A stretch of 64,000 bases of DNA from Dyella tabacisoli. Lineage in GTDB: Bacteria > Pseudomonadota > Gammaproteobacteria > Xanthomonadales > Rhodanobacteraceae. The notes under the pieces were generated by a model, which was given only the letters and a program-made list of their open reading frames with translations, searched no databases and was not told the DNA's origin. The DNA is taken from positions 382,280 to 446,279 of the forward strand of contig NZ_KZ857174.1 of the NCBI RefSeq assembly GCF_003350925.1, in the 5' to 3' direction. Made by a program: the position numbers and the translations under genes. This document shows, piece after piece, positions 34,355-46,231 of this stretch (positions within the stretch are counted from its first letter, which is position 1; every line of letters begins with the position of its first letter).

Positions 34355-34535
34355 GTGTGGCGTGCGTTTCATATATCGACGACTGCTTGCAGTCGCTCCG
34401 AGTGCGCGCAGGCCGCGCGCCGCATCGAGGGTGGCATTCTCCGTTGGTTGCACCATCAAGAGAAAATAACTCGGACCCCAGCAGGGGTTCGAAAGCCTGG
34501 CGTAGGTGATCCAGGTCGCCGCAACCTGTCCTAAA

Positions 34536-35120
34536 TCAATCCTCGCTATCAGGCCGCTCGCGCACCGGATGCTTACTCAGCTTGCGCTGCAAAGTACGGC
34601 GATGCATGCCCAGCCGGCGTGCGGTCTCGGAAATATTGCCGTCGCATTCAGTCAGCACACGCTGAATGTGTTCCCACTCCAAGCGACGTAGTGCCAACGG
34701 TGCCTCGGGTGCATCGATGACATCGTCTTCGCCGGTGGAGCTGTCGCCGTCGAGCAGTGCGCGTAGTACCGCGTCAGCATCTACCGGCTTGGCCAGGTAA
34801 TCATGAGCGCCACGCTTGATAGCTTCCACGGCAGTGGCGATGGACGCATAACCGGTAAGCAGCAGCACGCGAATATCGGGCACCAGCATCTTCAGTTCAG
34901 GGATCAGACGCAGGCCGTTCTCATCGCCTAGTTTCAGATCCAGCACGCAATAGCGCGGATGGTGCCGGCGGGTTAATGCGCGGGCTTCGTCGGCGTTGCT
35001 TGCGGTGATGACCTCGAAACCGCGTGAGCTCATGGCACGGGCCAACACGCGCGCGAAGGTGGCATCGTCGTCGACGATTAGTAAGGGTTGGGTGGTCGCG
35101 GTGCGCGGCAGATCGGTCAT
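34536..35120 (-). CDS. RegA/PrrA/ActR-type response regulator
   Basis: 194 residues from ATG 35120. Receiver domain with acidic DDD (17-19), phospho-acceptor Asp61 in CVLDLKLGDENG, and Lys in YLAKPVDAD. After a short linker comes a Fis-type helix-turn-helix: RVLTECDGNISETARRLGMH then RRTLQRKL. This domain order without an AAA domain defines the RegA/PrrA/ActR class of redox-responsive regulators. Encoded directly after a RegB-like kinase on the same strand; gap about 100 nt. Confidence 0.9.
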   Translation of the reverse strand: MTDLPRTATTQPLLIVDDDATFARVLARAMSSRGFEVITASNADEARALTRRHHPRYCVLDLKLGDENGLRLIPELKMLVPDIRVLLLTGYASIATAVEAIKRGAHDYLAKPVDADAVLRALLDGDSSTGEDDVIDAPEAPLALRRLEWEHIQRVLTECDGNISETARRLGMHRRTLQRKLSKHPVRERPDSED

Positions 35121-35222
35121 GGAGACTCTCTGGTGTGAGCGACGAATGAGGATGCACATTGTCGCTTAGTAAAGAATGTTTTGTAGAAGCGCGCCCTAAG
35201 TGTCCAAGCAGCGGCAAGCCAC

Positions 35223-36539
35223 TCAATTACCGACAGGGTGGGCTCCGATACTGGGCTTCGCAGCAACGACTGCCAGTGGTAAACGCAGGCGCATCTGCGC
35301 ACCATCATCGGTGTTGATGGCGATTAACTCACCTTCGAGGCGTTCAGCAGTGGCTTCGGCAAGTGCGAGGCCAATGCCCAGCCCGGATTGCTTCAGCGAG
35401 CGCCCCAGTATCGCCAGCTCGCCGGTCGCGTTGAAGCCAGGGCCATGGTCGCGCACGATCAGCTCCAGCCAGCCATCCTCGCAGTGCACAGTAAGTGCGA
35501 CCGCTTGCGAATGATTGAGGGCGGAGGCATCGACCGCGTTGTTGAGCAGGTTGAGCACGGCATGACGCAGGCCAGGCGGCGTGCGCAGCATGGTGGGGGC
35601 GGCGTCTTCGTCCAGGTTCAATGCCAGCTCGGCTTCGGGACGCAGCAATTGAAAGCGCTCAAGGCAGCCGTGGATAAAACGAGCCAGGCTGATTTGTTCG
35701 GGCTCTTGCGATAGCTGGGCCTGCCCAAACGCGACCATCTCGCGAAGAATCGTGCGACAGCGCTCTACCTGGCCTTGCAGAAGTTCAAGGTCTTCATCCA
35801 ACACCGCGTCGCCGGCATGTTCGCGGCGCAGCTCGGGCAGCAGGGTGCGCATGGTCGACAACGGTGTATTGAGTTCGTGTGCGGCACCGGCGGCCTGGGT
35901 GGCGATGGCGAGGATGCCTTCGTCGCGTAAAGCGCGCTCGCGCACGCGCTGCACTTCGATTTGTTGCAGGCGCACGGCACGGGCCAGCCGATTGATGAAG
36001 AAGCCCAGTAGCAGCGCGGTGATGACAAAGTTCACGCCCATGCCAGCCACGTGCAGTGAAAAGCCGCCGGATGACTGCGTATGCATGGGCATCGGCAGCG
36101 GTACGTACCAGCGCAGCAGTAGCAGGTAGGCAATGCCGGCAAGGGCCGCCACCGCGAGAATCGCTCGTACCGACAGCGCCGCCGCACTTAGTGCGATGGG
36201 TACCAGCAGCAGGGTGATGAAGGGGTTGCTGGCGCCGCCGGTGAAATACAACAGATAGCCAAGGACTAAGGTATCGGCAGCCACATGCACGATGGTTTCC
36301 CATTCGCGCATCGGCCACGGCTGGCTGAGCCGCCAGGCAGCGAAGACGGAAAACACCGCCAGCAAACCGATGCCGACCATCAGCGGTAACAGGGGGATGG
36401 CCAACTGCATCCACAGCGCACAGACCAACACCGCGACGCTTTGCCCGGCGATGGCACATATGCGCAACCACGCCAAGGTACGGGCTAGTGCAAAAGGCCC
36501 GATACGGCTGTGCAGCGGACGGCGGGTGCGGTGTTTCAT
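35223..36539 (-). CDS. RegB/PrrB-like redox-sensing histidine kinase
   Basis: 438 residues from ATG 36539. Five to six membrane helices (about 25-190) include FTGGASNPFITL, matching the GGxxNPF quinone-binding motif of RegB. The H-box AAGAAHELNTPLSTM holds His221. Cys261 in QVERCRTIL lies 40 residues later, the same spacing as the phospho-His and redox Cys of Rhodobacter RegB. N-box HAVLNLLNNAVDAS and lid DHGPGFN...SGLGIGLAL are intact. Partner of the Fis-type regulator next door. Probably controls respiratory or redox genes. Confidence 0.9.
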   Translation of the reverse strand: MKHRTRRPLHSRIGPFALARTLAWLRICAIAGQSVAVLVCALWMQLAIPLLPLMVGIGLLAVFSVFAAWRLSQPWPMREWETIVHVAADTLVLGYLLYFTGGASNPFITLLLVPIALSAAALSVRAILAVAALAGIAYLLLLRWYVPLPMPMHTQSSGGFSLHVAGMGVNFVITALLLGFFINRLARAVRLQQIEVQRVRERALRDEGILAIATQAAGAAHELNTPLSTMRTLLPELRREHAGDAVLDEDLELLQGQVERCRTILREMVAFGQAQLSQEPEQISLARFIHGCLERFQLLRPEAELALNLDEDAAPTMLRTPPGLRHAVLNLLNNAVDASALNHSQAVALTVHCEDGWLELIVRDHGPGFNATGELAILGRSLKQSGLGIGLALAEATAERLEGELIAINTDDGAQMRLRLPLAVVAAKPSIGAHPVGN

Positions 36540-36805
36540 AAGGGAGTCTGCCGGGTGCTCTTGGTGTCGGGAAACGACCGCGCTGCGGCCCGTGGCACGT
36601 AGGGAGGATGATGCGCAGTGGGCCACAGGCGGAGAGGGTAACCCAGCCGTCATTTGGGTGTAGCTGCGCTGCGACAATAGAGGCCTTTGGCACGTGGCAT
36701 TTATGGCATCATCGGCCGCTTGTTGTTTGCCTTTTTGACCGAGACACGCCTAGCTATGCAGATTTTCGTACTTTCGCCATCACGCCTCGACTGGACGCAT
36801 TACTG

Positions 36806-37177
36806 ATGGCTGCCAGTGGCATTCGTGGACCCAAAGAGCTTTGGAGCGCCTTCCAGTGGTCCATGAAGGGGTTGCGCGCCGGTTGGCGGCACGAAGCCTC
36901 GTTTCGACTGGAAGCTTGCCTGGCGGTGGTGCTGGTGCCGCTGGGTCTATGGCTAGGCCATGGTGCTTTGGAAAAGCTCGCGCTGGTGCTGCCGGCGATC
37001 CTGGTGCTGTCGGCTGAACTGCTCAATTCGGCGATTGAGGCGGTGGTGGACAAAGTCAGCCCTGAGTTCCACGAACTGGCCGGGCGTGCCAAAGACATGG
37101 GCTCGGCGGCAGTGTTTTTGCTGTTGGTGCTGGTGGTTTTGAGCTGGGCGCTGATTATCGGTCCACGCTGGTTGTAA
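36806..37177 (+). CDS. dgkA: Diacylglycerol kinase DgkA
   Basis: A small integral inner-membrane kinase that phosphorylates diacylglycerol to phosphatidic acid, recycling lipid from envelope glycan synthesis. 123 residues from ATG 36806, the usual DgkA length; the frame is open upstream but that part lies outside the family. Three membrane helices and the signature ELLNSAIEAVVDKVS (71-85) and AKDMGSAAVF (95-104). An inverted repeat follows its stop. Confidence 0.92.
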   Translation: MAASGIRGPKELWSAFQWSMKGLRAGWRHEASFRLEACLAVVLVPLGLWLGHGALEKLALVLPAILVLSAELLNSAIEAVVDKVSPEFHELAGRAKDMGSAAVFLLLVLVVLSWALIIGPRWL

Positions 37178-37182
37178 GAACC

Positions 37183-37215
37183 TTTACGACCTCCGGGCTG
37201 CTCAGAGGTCGTAAA
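37183..37215. terminator. Perfect 11-bp inverted repeat between dgkA and lemA
   Basis: TTTACGACCTC (37183-37193) and GAGGTCGTAAA (37205-37215) with an 11-nt loop, 6 nt after the dgkA stop, then CAGGCTCTTAATT. It may be a terminator or a dispersed palindrome. Confidence 0.5.
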
Positions 37216-37288
37216 CAGGCTCTTAATTGCGTTCGAGCCGGTGGAGGTGCTGCAATGGCGCCTCAATGAACCGGATCGGAGTCTTGCC

Positions 37289-37921
37289 ATGAAACTCTTT
37301 CGCGCACTTGCGCTGTTGCTGGTCGTCACCGGTTTGTCGGGCTGTGGCTACAACGCGATTCAGCGGCAGGACGAAGGGGTGAAGGCCGCCTGGTCGGAAG
37401 TGATTAACCAATACCAGCGCCGCTCGGATCTGGTGCCTAACCTGGTCAATACCGTCAAAGGCTACGCCCAGCACGAAGAGAAGGTGCTGATCGAGGTCAC
37501 TCAGGCGCGCGCCAAGGTGGGCACGATGCAGTTGTCGCCGGATGCGCTGAATGATCCGCAGAAATTGCAGGAGTTCCAGGCGGCACAGGGTCAGTTGTCC
37601 AGTGCGCTATCGCGCCTGATGGTGGTCAGCGAGAACTATCCGCAGTTGAAGGCCGATGGCCTGTTCCAGAATCTGCAGGCGCAGTTGGAAGGTACCGAAA
37701 ACCGCATCACTGTGGCGCGTAATCGCTATGTGAAGGCGGTAGAGGAATACAACGTTTTGATTCGCAGCTTCCCGAACAACCTCACTGCGAAGATCTTCGG
37801 TTATCACGTCAAACCGAACTTCACGGTTGAAAACGAGAAGGCGATTTCAACCGCGCCGACCGTGGATTTCGGTGCGACACCGGCACCTGCCCAGGCACCT
37901 GCACCTGCCGGGACCCATTGA
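37289..37921 (+). CDS. lemA: LemA family lipoprotein
   Basis: 210 residues from ATG 37289 with GGAG upstream. The lipobox LSGC places the lipidated Cys at residue 19. The LemA helical bundle follows: AIQRQDEGVKAAWSEVINQY, RRSDLVPNLVNTVKGYA, then NRYVKAVEEYN. The tail is Ala/Pro-rich. LemA proteins have no settled function; they are often encoded with TPM-domain proteins, as here (two follow). Spacing to the next gene is 17 nt, so they are co-transcribed. Confidence 0.92.
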   Translation: MKLFRALALLLVVTGLSGCGYNAIQRQDEGVKAAWSEVINQYQRRSDLVPNLVNTVKGYAQHEEKVLIEVTQARAKVGTMQLSPDALNDPQKLQEFQAAQGQLSSALSRLMVVSENYPQLKADGLFQNLQAQLEGTENRITVARNRYVKAVEEYNVLIRSFPNNLTAKIFGYHVKPNFTVENEKAISTAPTVDFGATPAPAQAPAPAGTH

Positions 37922-37938
37922 CATGATGCTGCATTGAG

Positions 37939-38823
37939 ATGACCGGGCGCCTGCTGCGGCTGCCGTTTCTCTTCGCGATCCTGCTGCTGGTCGCAGCAGG
38001 GCTGTCTTCCGCACATGCCGATGACGTGCCGAAGCTGGCACGCCATGTTACCGACCTTACCGGCACCCTTAGTACACAACAGGTCGATCAGCTCGATACG
38101 CAGCTAACCGCGTTGGAGAAACGCAAGGGTGCGCAACTGGTCGTGCTGATGGTCGGCACGACAAAACCGCAGGATCTGGAAGGCTATTCGCTGGCCGTTG
38201 CCGAGGCGAACAAGATCGGCCGCAAAGGTGTCGACGACGGCGTGTTTCTGCTGGTCGCCAAGGATGACCGACTCGTGCGTATCGAGGTTGGTTATGGCTT
38301 GGAGGGGGCGATTCCCGATGCGGCCACCGCACGCATCATCCGCGAATATGTTGCGCCGAAATTTCGTGCCGGCGATTACAACGGCGGTATCAATGACGCG
38401 GTGGGCGCGTTGACCCAATTGATTGATGGCGAGTCGTTGCCGCCGCCGGTGGAAGGGCACGTCTACGAAAAGCGGCATGGACTCGATCTGCAAAGTAGCC
38501 TTTTTGCAGGTTTGTTTATCGCGTTTATTTTGCGTCGCATTTTGGGCCGTACGAATGCTGTGGTACGTGCGCTATTGGGTGCGGCGTTAACCGGTGGCGC
38601 ACTGTGGTTGCTGATATCGCTCGGCGCCGGTCTGATCGGTGCATTGATCGGCGGCGTTTTCATGCTGCTACCCGCTGGCGGCGGTCGCTCGATCGGTGGC
38701 GGCGGTTGGGGCGGCCTTGGTGGTGGCTTTGGCGGCGGTGGTTTCGGCGGTGGTTCCAGTGGTGGTGGCTTCAGCGGTGGCGGCGGCAGTTTCGGTGGCG
38801 GTGGTTCGTCGGGGAGTTGGTGA
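37939..38823 (+). CDS. TPM-domain membrane protein, YgcG-like
   Basis: 294 residues. Signal peptide (to about 27, SAHADD), then a periplasmic TPM domain (about 35-160: HVTDLTGTLSTQQVDQLD, RIEVGYGLEGAIPDAA) found in proteins linked with photosystem repair and phosphatase-like roles. Two membrane helices follow (around 190-235), then a C-terminal tail of about 55 residues that is almost only Gly and Ser with Phe/Trp. Usual partner of LemA. Confidence 0.9.
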   Translation: MTGRLLRLPFLFAILLLVAAGLSSAHADDVPKLARHVTDLTGTLSTQQVDQLDTQLTALEKRKGAQLVVLMVGTTKPQDLEGYSLAVAEANKIGRKGVDDGVFLLVAKDDRLVRIEVGYGLEGAIPDAATARIIREYVAPKFRAGDYNGGINDAVGALTQLIDGESLPPPVEGHVYEKRHGLDLQSSLFAGLFIAFILRRILGRTNAVVRALLGAALTGGALWLLISLGAGLIGALIGGVFMLLPAGGGRSIGGGGWGGLGGGFGGGGFGGGSSGGGFSGGGGSFGGGGSSGSW

Positions 38824-38824
38824 G

Positions 38825-39328
38825 ATGACACGACTGCAACGGCTGTTGATGAATCTGTTCGGCGAATGGTTTCAAGTGCGCCGCCGGTTTCCGGCCAGCC
38901 TGCTCGATGAAATGACCCAAGCCGTCGCTACTGGCGAGCGCAGCCACAAGGGCGAAGTTTGTATCGCCGTTGAATCGAGGCTGGCGCCACTGGCGGTGCT
39001 GGAGGGGTTGGATGCACCCATTCGCGCTGCGCAGGTATTCGGTCAGCTACACGTGTGGAATACCGAACATAACAACGGCGTGCTGCTCTACATTTTGATG
39101 GCCGAGCATCGTATTGAAATCGTCGCTGACCGTGGCATTGCGCGTTACGTGGCGCAGGGCGAGTGGGACACGATTTGCGCGCGAATGCGCGAACGTTTCG
39201 TCAGTGGTGCCTGGCGCGAAGGTTGTCTCGAAGGTATCGCCGCGGTGCACGCCCTGCTCACTCAACATTTTCCGGGCAATGACAAAGTTGAGCCTGACGA
39301 ATTGTCGGATCGGCCGGTCTTGCTATAA
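38825..39328 (+). CDS. TPM-domain protein (second, soluble)
   Basis: 167 residues from ATG 38825, overlapping nothing but starting 1 nt after the previous stop (TGAGATG); the longer frame upstream is antisense-like Ala/Val sequence from the Gly-rich tail. TPM-type content: SHKGEVCIAVESRLAP, AAQVFGQLHVWNTEHNNGVL and HRIEIVADRGIARYV. No signal peptide or membrane helix, so it may act on the cytoplasmic side. Third gene of the lemA unit. Confidence 0.85.
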   Translation: MTRLQRLLMNLFGEWFQVRRRFPASLLDEMTQAVATGERSHKGEVCIAVESRLAPLAVLEGLDAPIRAAQVFGQLHVWNTEHNNGVLLYILMAEHRIEIVADRGIARYVAQGEWDTICARMRERFVSGAWREGCLEGIAAVHALLTQHFPGNDKVEPDELSDRPVLL

Positions 39329-39422
39329 GCGCATCCATTCGGTCGTGATCGTTTGCGCTGACGGGTTCTCGGTCTGTTGCTGTTGAAGTCGCTGCTGCTG
39401 TCTTCGCCAACGGAGATACGTG

Positions 39423-39854
39423 ATGAAATCATCGACCTTATTGCGAGTCGCTGCGGTTATCAGCTTGCTTTTTTGCGCCCTGCATATGTCCGGGGCGCCT
39501 TGGACACCGGCACAAGGCCCAGGTGAAATGGCGGTGATCGACGCCATGAAATCCCATCACTTCGATGCTGTTGGGCCCTCAAGAACCTATTGGGATTTCT
39601 ACGTGGGGTTTGGGGTAATCATCGACCTTTATCAACTGCTGCAGGCGGTTGTGCTGTGGCAGCTTGCCGCCCTGGCTAAAACCGATGCGCTCAGAGTTCG
39701 CCCCATCGTGGTTACTTTTCTGATGGCGTCCATTATCAACGCTGCGCTCAGTTGGAAGTTTTTCTTTGCCGTTCCGCTGATTCTGAACGTCGTTATTGCA
39801 CTGTGCCTGGGTTGGGCCGTCATGGCGGCGGGGAAGCGCGCGCAGGACAGTTGA
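39423..39854 (+). CDS. Four-helix membrane protein of unknown function
   Basis: 143 residues from ATG 39423 with GGAGAT upstream. Four membrane helices at about 6-26, 60-85, 95-113 and 117-135. The first helix is followed by a periplasmic loop with GEMAVIDAMKSHHFDAVGPS and RTYWDFYVGFG. This resembles small conserved membrane proteins of the LIC_13387 type, which have no known role. It is followed by a strong two-way terminator. Confidence 0.75.
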   Translation: MKSSTLLRVAAVISLLFCALHMSGAPWTPAQGPGEMAVIDAMKSHHFDAVGPSRTYWDFYVGFGVIIDLYQLLQAVVLWQLAALAKTDALRVRPIVVTFLMASIINAALSWKFFFAVPLILNVVIALCLGWAVMAAGKRAQDS

Positions 39855-39867
39855 TGGTATCGCGCAT

Positions 39868-39898
39868 AAAAAAGGCGAGCCCGAAGGCTCGCCTTTTT
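39868..39898. terminator. Bidirectional rho-independent terminator
   Basis: Stem GGCGAGCC/GGCTCGCC (39874-39881 and 39886-39893) with CGAA loop, preceded by AAAAAA and followed by TTTTT, so it works for both the plus-strand membrane-protein gene and the minus-strand TonB receptor gene. Confidence 0.92.
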
Positions 39899-39924
39899 AG
39901 CAGAAGATTCTTTGAGCTTAGCTC

Positions 39925-42786
<2,862 letters not shown>

Positions 42787-43109
42787 TGTTTAAACAACTC
42801 CGAACAAAGAAATATCCAGCCACCAGCGGTTGAGGCTGGGCGCCTGGATATCTGGGATGGCACGCCATGCTCGGGGTTGAGCCTGCGTGCCTCGGCATCG
42901 CCGAGCCATGGGGGTAGACGATGTGAGCCCGAAGTTAAATCAAATGATTACGAAAATGCAACCCGGACTAAACCAAAAATATACCTTGACTGCAACAAAC
43001 AGCGGCTAGGGTTGTCGCCGGAGTCGGCCTCCACTGAGCTGGACATGGCGCCTTAACGCCATGCCCAGCAGGGGCTTAGGTAATATCAATACGCTTCAGT
43101 TCGCTAATG
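42787..43109. promoter_or_regulatory. Leader and promoter region of the large TonB receptor
   Basis: About 320 nt without a supported gene. An 8-bp inverted repeat, ATATCCAG (42812-42819) and CTGGATAT (42844-42851), encloses a second imperfect stem and lies in the 5' leader of the receptor on the minus strand. It may be an RNA structure or an operator. An AT-rich stretch at about 42940-42990 is a likely promoter location. Confidence 0.4.
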
Positions 43110-45086
43110 TCAGCGGCTGGCGCCTTCGCCGATGTGCTTGGCGAGAAAAGTTTGCAGCGTGTTGAAGAATTCAACATTGTTCTTCTCGTCGTAAAAGCCG
43201 TGACCTTCGCCAGGCTTTGACAACCACTCGTAGGGCTTGTGCGCGGCTTCCAGTGCGGCACGCATCGCCTTGGCTTGGGCAAAGGGTGCGCGCTGGTCGT
43301 CCTCGCCGTGGATAAGCAGGACCGGGATGTTGATCTTGTCGGCCAATTTGACCGGCGAGTTGGCAGCGAGATCGGCATCATCCTTGCCGATGACGGTATT
43401 CAAGTAACTGCGCCCGAATTTGTTGTCGCCGATATCGCCTTTTTTGTACATCATCGCCAGATCGTAGATACCGGCGTAACCGACGGCGCACTTGAACAGC
43501 TCCGGTGCCCGAATGGTCGTCATCATTGCCGAGTAGCCACCGAAGCTGGCGCCGAACACACAGATGCGCTTGGGGTCAGCGTAATTTTCGCTGATCGCCC
43601 ATTTCACCCCGTCAATCAAATCCTGCTGAACGCGCGTGCCCCATTTCAGATAGCCGGCTTCTTTGAAGTTGCCGCCACGTCCGCCGGAGCCGCGATAATT
43701 CACCTGCAGCACCAAATAGCCGCGATTAGCGAGAAATTGTGCATCGTTGTCGTAGAACCAATTGTCTTCTATCCCGTGTGGGCCGCCGTGTGGCAGCAAC
43801 ACCATGGGCAGGTTGCTCTCGTTGCGGCCAGGCGGCAGGGTGAGAATCGCCTCCAGCTCAAGGCCGTCGCTGGCCTTGAAGCGCAGTGGTCGGCGCTCTG
43901 CCATTTTTGCAGGGTCTATCCAAGGTGCGCCGGCAAACAGCTTGCTCACCTTGAAGTGGGTGGTGTCGATCAGATAGTACGTGCCCGGTTCACGGTCGCT
44001 GCTGACCGAGAACAGCAGTTGTTTGCCATCTTCGCTGTAATTGATAAAGCTGACTAAGCCAGGAAATTTTTGGCTCAATGCCATATGCAATTTTGCTGCA
44101 GGCTGATTCGTATCGAAGTAGATCAGCTTGGGCAGCCCAGTGGCGGTGGTTGCCGCAAACGGCTGTAGTGGTAGTGGCGTCCACTGAAGGTGACTGATGC
44201 TGCCAAAGTCGTCTTTGGCAAGGGTGCGGCGCTGACCGCCTTGTTCGTCTTGCTCGATCAGCGTACTGGGGCCGCCGGCGTCGCTTTGCAGGGCATAGAT
44301 GCGCTGATGATCGGGGGTAAAGCTGATGGGAGCGAAGGTTTTGCCAGTGTGGCGGGTGTCCAGCTTGGCCCAAGCGTTGCCTTCGCGGTGATAAACCACA
44401 TAGTCGTAGTCGTTATTTTCACCGTAGGCGTAATGTGCTTGACCATCGGCACCCACCATGAAACGCATTCGGGCTACACCGATATCGCCGATGAGGTGGC
44501 GGGTGTTTTTTGTCGCATCGACGTCGTATAGCGAGCTGCTCTGGTCGTTGCCCCAAAGGTGCACGCCAAGATAGAAGTGGTCGTTGGTGGGTTCTGGCAA
44601 GCCGGCAACTGAACCAAAGCCACGGTCGCGTGCACGCGTGCCAGCGCGTTTGCCGGCTGTGCCGTCGTAGCCGTAGAGATAATCCTGATTCTTGCCATCT
44701 ATATCGGTGGCGACAATTTCGCCGGTGTACATGGGTATGTCGATCGAACCGAATTGCTTACCTTTTTCTACAATCAGGCGGGTCGGGCTGACCCAGATGG
44801 TATTCACTGGAAGTTCGTACTTTGGCAGGCGTAGCATCATCAACGGACGCTCCATGTTACTGGCGAGCATATCGCTGACGCGATAGACCGCTAGTGCATG
44901 GTCGCCGTTGGCATTGTCATCCATGCGCACGGCGAGGTATTCGCCGCTTGGCGACAGCCGCGGCATGGATAGCTGGGCGTGGCGGGCAAAATCCTCGACT
45001 GGAATCAGATCAGCCGCCGCGATGGCGGCCGTCGGCAAAAGCAAACTGAGCACAGGCAGCAAGGCCCGCGCGACTCGGTATGACAT
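43110..45086 (-). CDS. Secreted S9-family prolyl oligopeptidase-like peptidase
   Basis: 658 residues with a signal peptide (1 to about 24, TAAIAAAD). The N-terminal beta-propeller (30-390) precedes an alpha/beta-hydrolase domain: HGGPHGIEDNWFYD oxyanion region, nucleophile Ser514 in GASFGGYS, Asp in LIHGEDDQ, and His in GEGHGFY. Such peptidases cleave short peptides, often after Pro or Ala. Next to a large TonB receptor; co-function in peptide use is inferred. The gap to the receptor is 323 nt, so separate promoters are likely. Confidence 0.9.
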   Translation of the reverse strand: MSYRVARALLPVLSLLLPTAAIAAADLIPVEDFARHAQLSMPRLSPSGEYLAVRMDDNANGDHALAVYRVSDMLASNMERPLMMLRLPKYELPVNTIWVSPTRLIVEKGKQFGSIDIPMYTGEIVATDIDGKNQDYLYGYDGTAGKRAGTRARDRGFGSVAGLPEPTNDHFYLGVHLWGNDQSSSLYDVDATKNTRHLIGDIGVARMRFMVGADGQAHYAYGENNDYDYVVYHREGNAWAKLDTRHTGKTFAPISFTPDHQRIYALQSDAGGPSTLIEQDEQGGQRRTLAKDDFGSISHLQWTPLPLQPFAATTATGLPKLIYFDTNQPAAKLHMALSQKFPGLVSFINYSEDGKQLLFSVSSDREPGTYYLIDTTHFKVSKLFAGAPWIDPAKMAERRPLRFKASDGLELEAILTLPPGRNESNLPMVLLPHGGPHGIEDNWFYDNDAQFLANRGYLVLQVNYRGSGGRGGNFKEAGYLKWGTRVQQDLIDGVKWAISENYADPKRICVFGASFGGYSAMMTTIRAPELFKCAVGYAGIYDLAMMYKKGDIGDNKFGRSYLNTVIGKDDADLAANSPVKLADKINIPVLLIHGEDDQRAPFAQAKAMRAALEAAHKPYEWLSKPGEGHGFYDEKNNVEFFNTLQTFLAKHIGEGASR

Positions 45087-45322
45087 GTAACTCTCCCCCT
45101 TGAGATGCTCCCTGTGTACAAATCCGTTGACCGGCGAGAGCGCTGCGGTCCGGTTGGATGGCCGCTCTTGCGCTGGCCAGTCACCATGGCATCTGCTCCC
45201 CCGAGCAGTGCGACGGCGATCCGTGGGCGAGTATAGCTATCGCAGGCAAGGCGTCGAGGGGGTTGCGCGCATGTTGCCGGGCTGCCCGGTACACTTGGCT
45301 TTTGCCGCGGCCCCAGGTACCC

Positions 45323-46228
45323 ATGACGCAGCCTTTTACCGTCGCCATCAACCCCGTTGCCTTTGGGCTGGGGCCTATCCAGATTCACTGGTATGGGTTG
45401 ATGTATCTGCTCGGCTTTCTCGGTTCGTGGATGTTCGGCGAGCACCGTCGACGGCAGGGGCGGTTGCCGGTAAGTCGCGATGCGTTTGGCGACTTGGCGT
45501 TCTACGCCATGATGGGTGTGATTATCGGTGGCCGGGTGGGCTACATGCTGTTCTACACCGACATCCATTGGATCTGGACTGATCCGCTGGCGCTGTTTCG
45601 CCTGTGGGACGGCGGCATGAGTTTCCATGGCGGCCTGCTCGGTGTGCTGGCGGCCGGGTTATGGTGGTCGCGTCGGCATCAGCTCCATTTCTTCGATACG
45701 GTGGATTTCGTCGCGCCACTGGTCCCGATCGGGCTGGGGCTTGGCCGGCTGGGCAACTTTATCAATGGCGAACTGTGGGGCAAGCCGAGCGAGTTGCCGT
45801 GGGCGATGATTTTCCCCAACGCGCGCGAACAAGATTTACAGTTGGCGAACGGTGATCCGCTGTTGGCGCAATGGATGCAGCAATTTCACGGCTTGCCGCG
45901 GCATCCTTCCCAGCTTTACGAGATGGCGCTAGAGGGCATAGTGATGTTCCTGGTGTTGTGGCTGGTTTCGATGAAGCCACGACCGCGCTACATGATCTCC
46001 GGTCTGTTCGCGCTTATGTATGGCTGTTTCCGCTTCGCGGTCGAGTTCGTTCGGCTGCCTGACGTGCAACTGGGCTATCTCGCCTTCGGCTGGCTGACGA
46101 TGGGGCAGATTCTCTCGCTGCCGTTGATCGCGGTCGGCTTGTTGCTATTGGCTATGTCGCGGCGCGCCCCCACGTTGCCGCTGGTAGTGCCGGTCGAAGC
46201 GGCTACGACGGAACAGGGCAAGGTTTAA
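45323..46228 (+). CDS. lgt: Prolipoprotein diacylglyceryl transferase Lgt
   Basis: Adds diacylglycerol from phosphatidylglycerol to the lipobox Cys of prolipoproteins in the inner membrane. 301 residues from ATG 45323; the frame is open 55 codons upstream but without homology. Seven membrane helices, with [24 protein letters not shown] and the signature [20 protein letters not shown]. First of the lgt-thyA-folA group, with thyA starting 3 nt after it. Confidence 0.95.
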   Translation: MTQPFTVAINPVAFGLGPIQIHWYGLMYLLGFLGSWMFGEHRRRQGRLPVSRDAFGDLAFYAMMGVIIGGRVGYMLFYTDIHWIWTDPLALFRLWDGGMSFHGGLLGVLAAGLWWSRRHQLHFFDTVDFVAPLVPIGLGLGRLGNFINGELWGKPSELPWAMIFPNAREQDLQLANGDPLLAQWMQQFHGLPRHPSQLYEMALEGIVMFLVLWLVSMKPRPRYMISGLFALMYGCFRFAVEFVRLPDVQLGYLAFGWLTMGQILSLPLIAVGLLLLAMSRRAPTLPLVVPVEAATTEQGKV

Positions 46229-46231
46229 GCG

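Noticed and set aside
34462-34520. tRNA-like GGGGTTCGAA stretch
   Set aside because: Only a T-loop-like phrase is present; no acceptor stem, D-arm or anticodon arm could be built around it.
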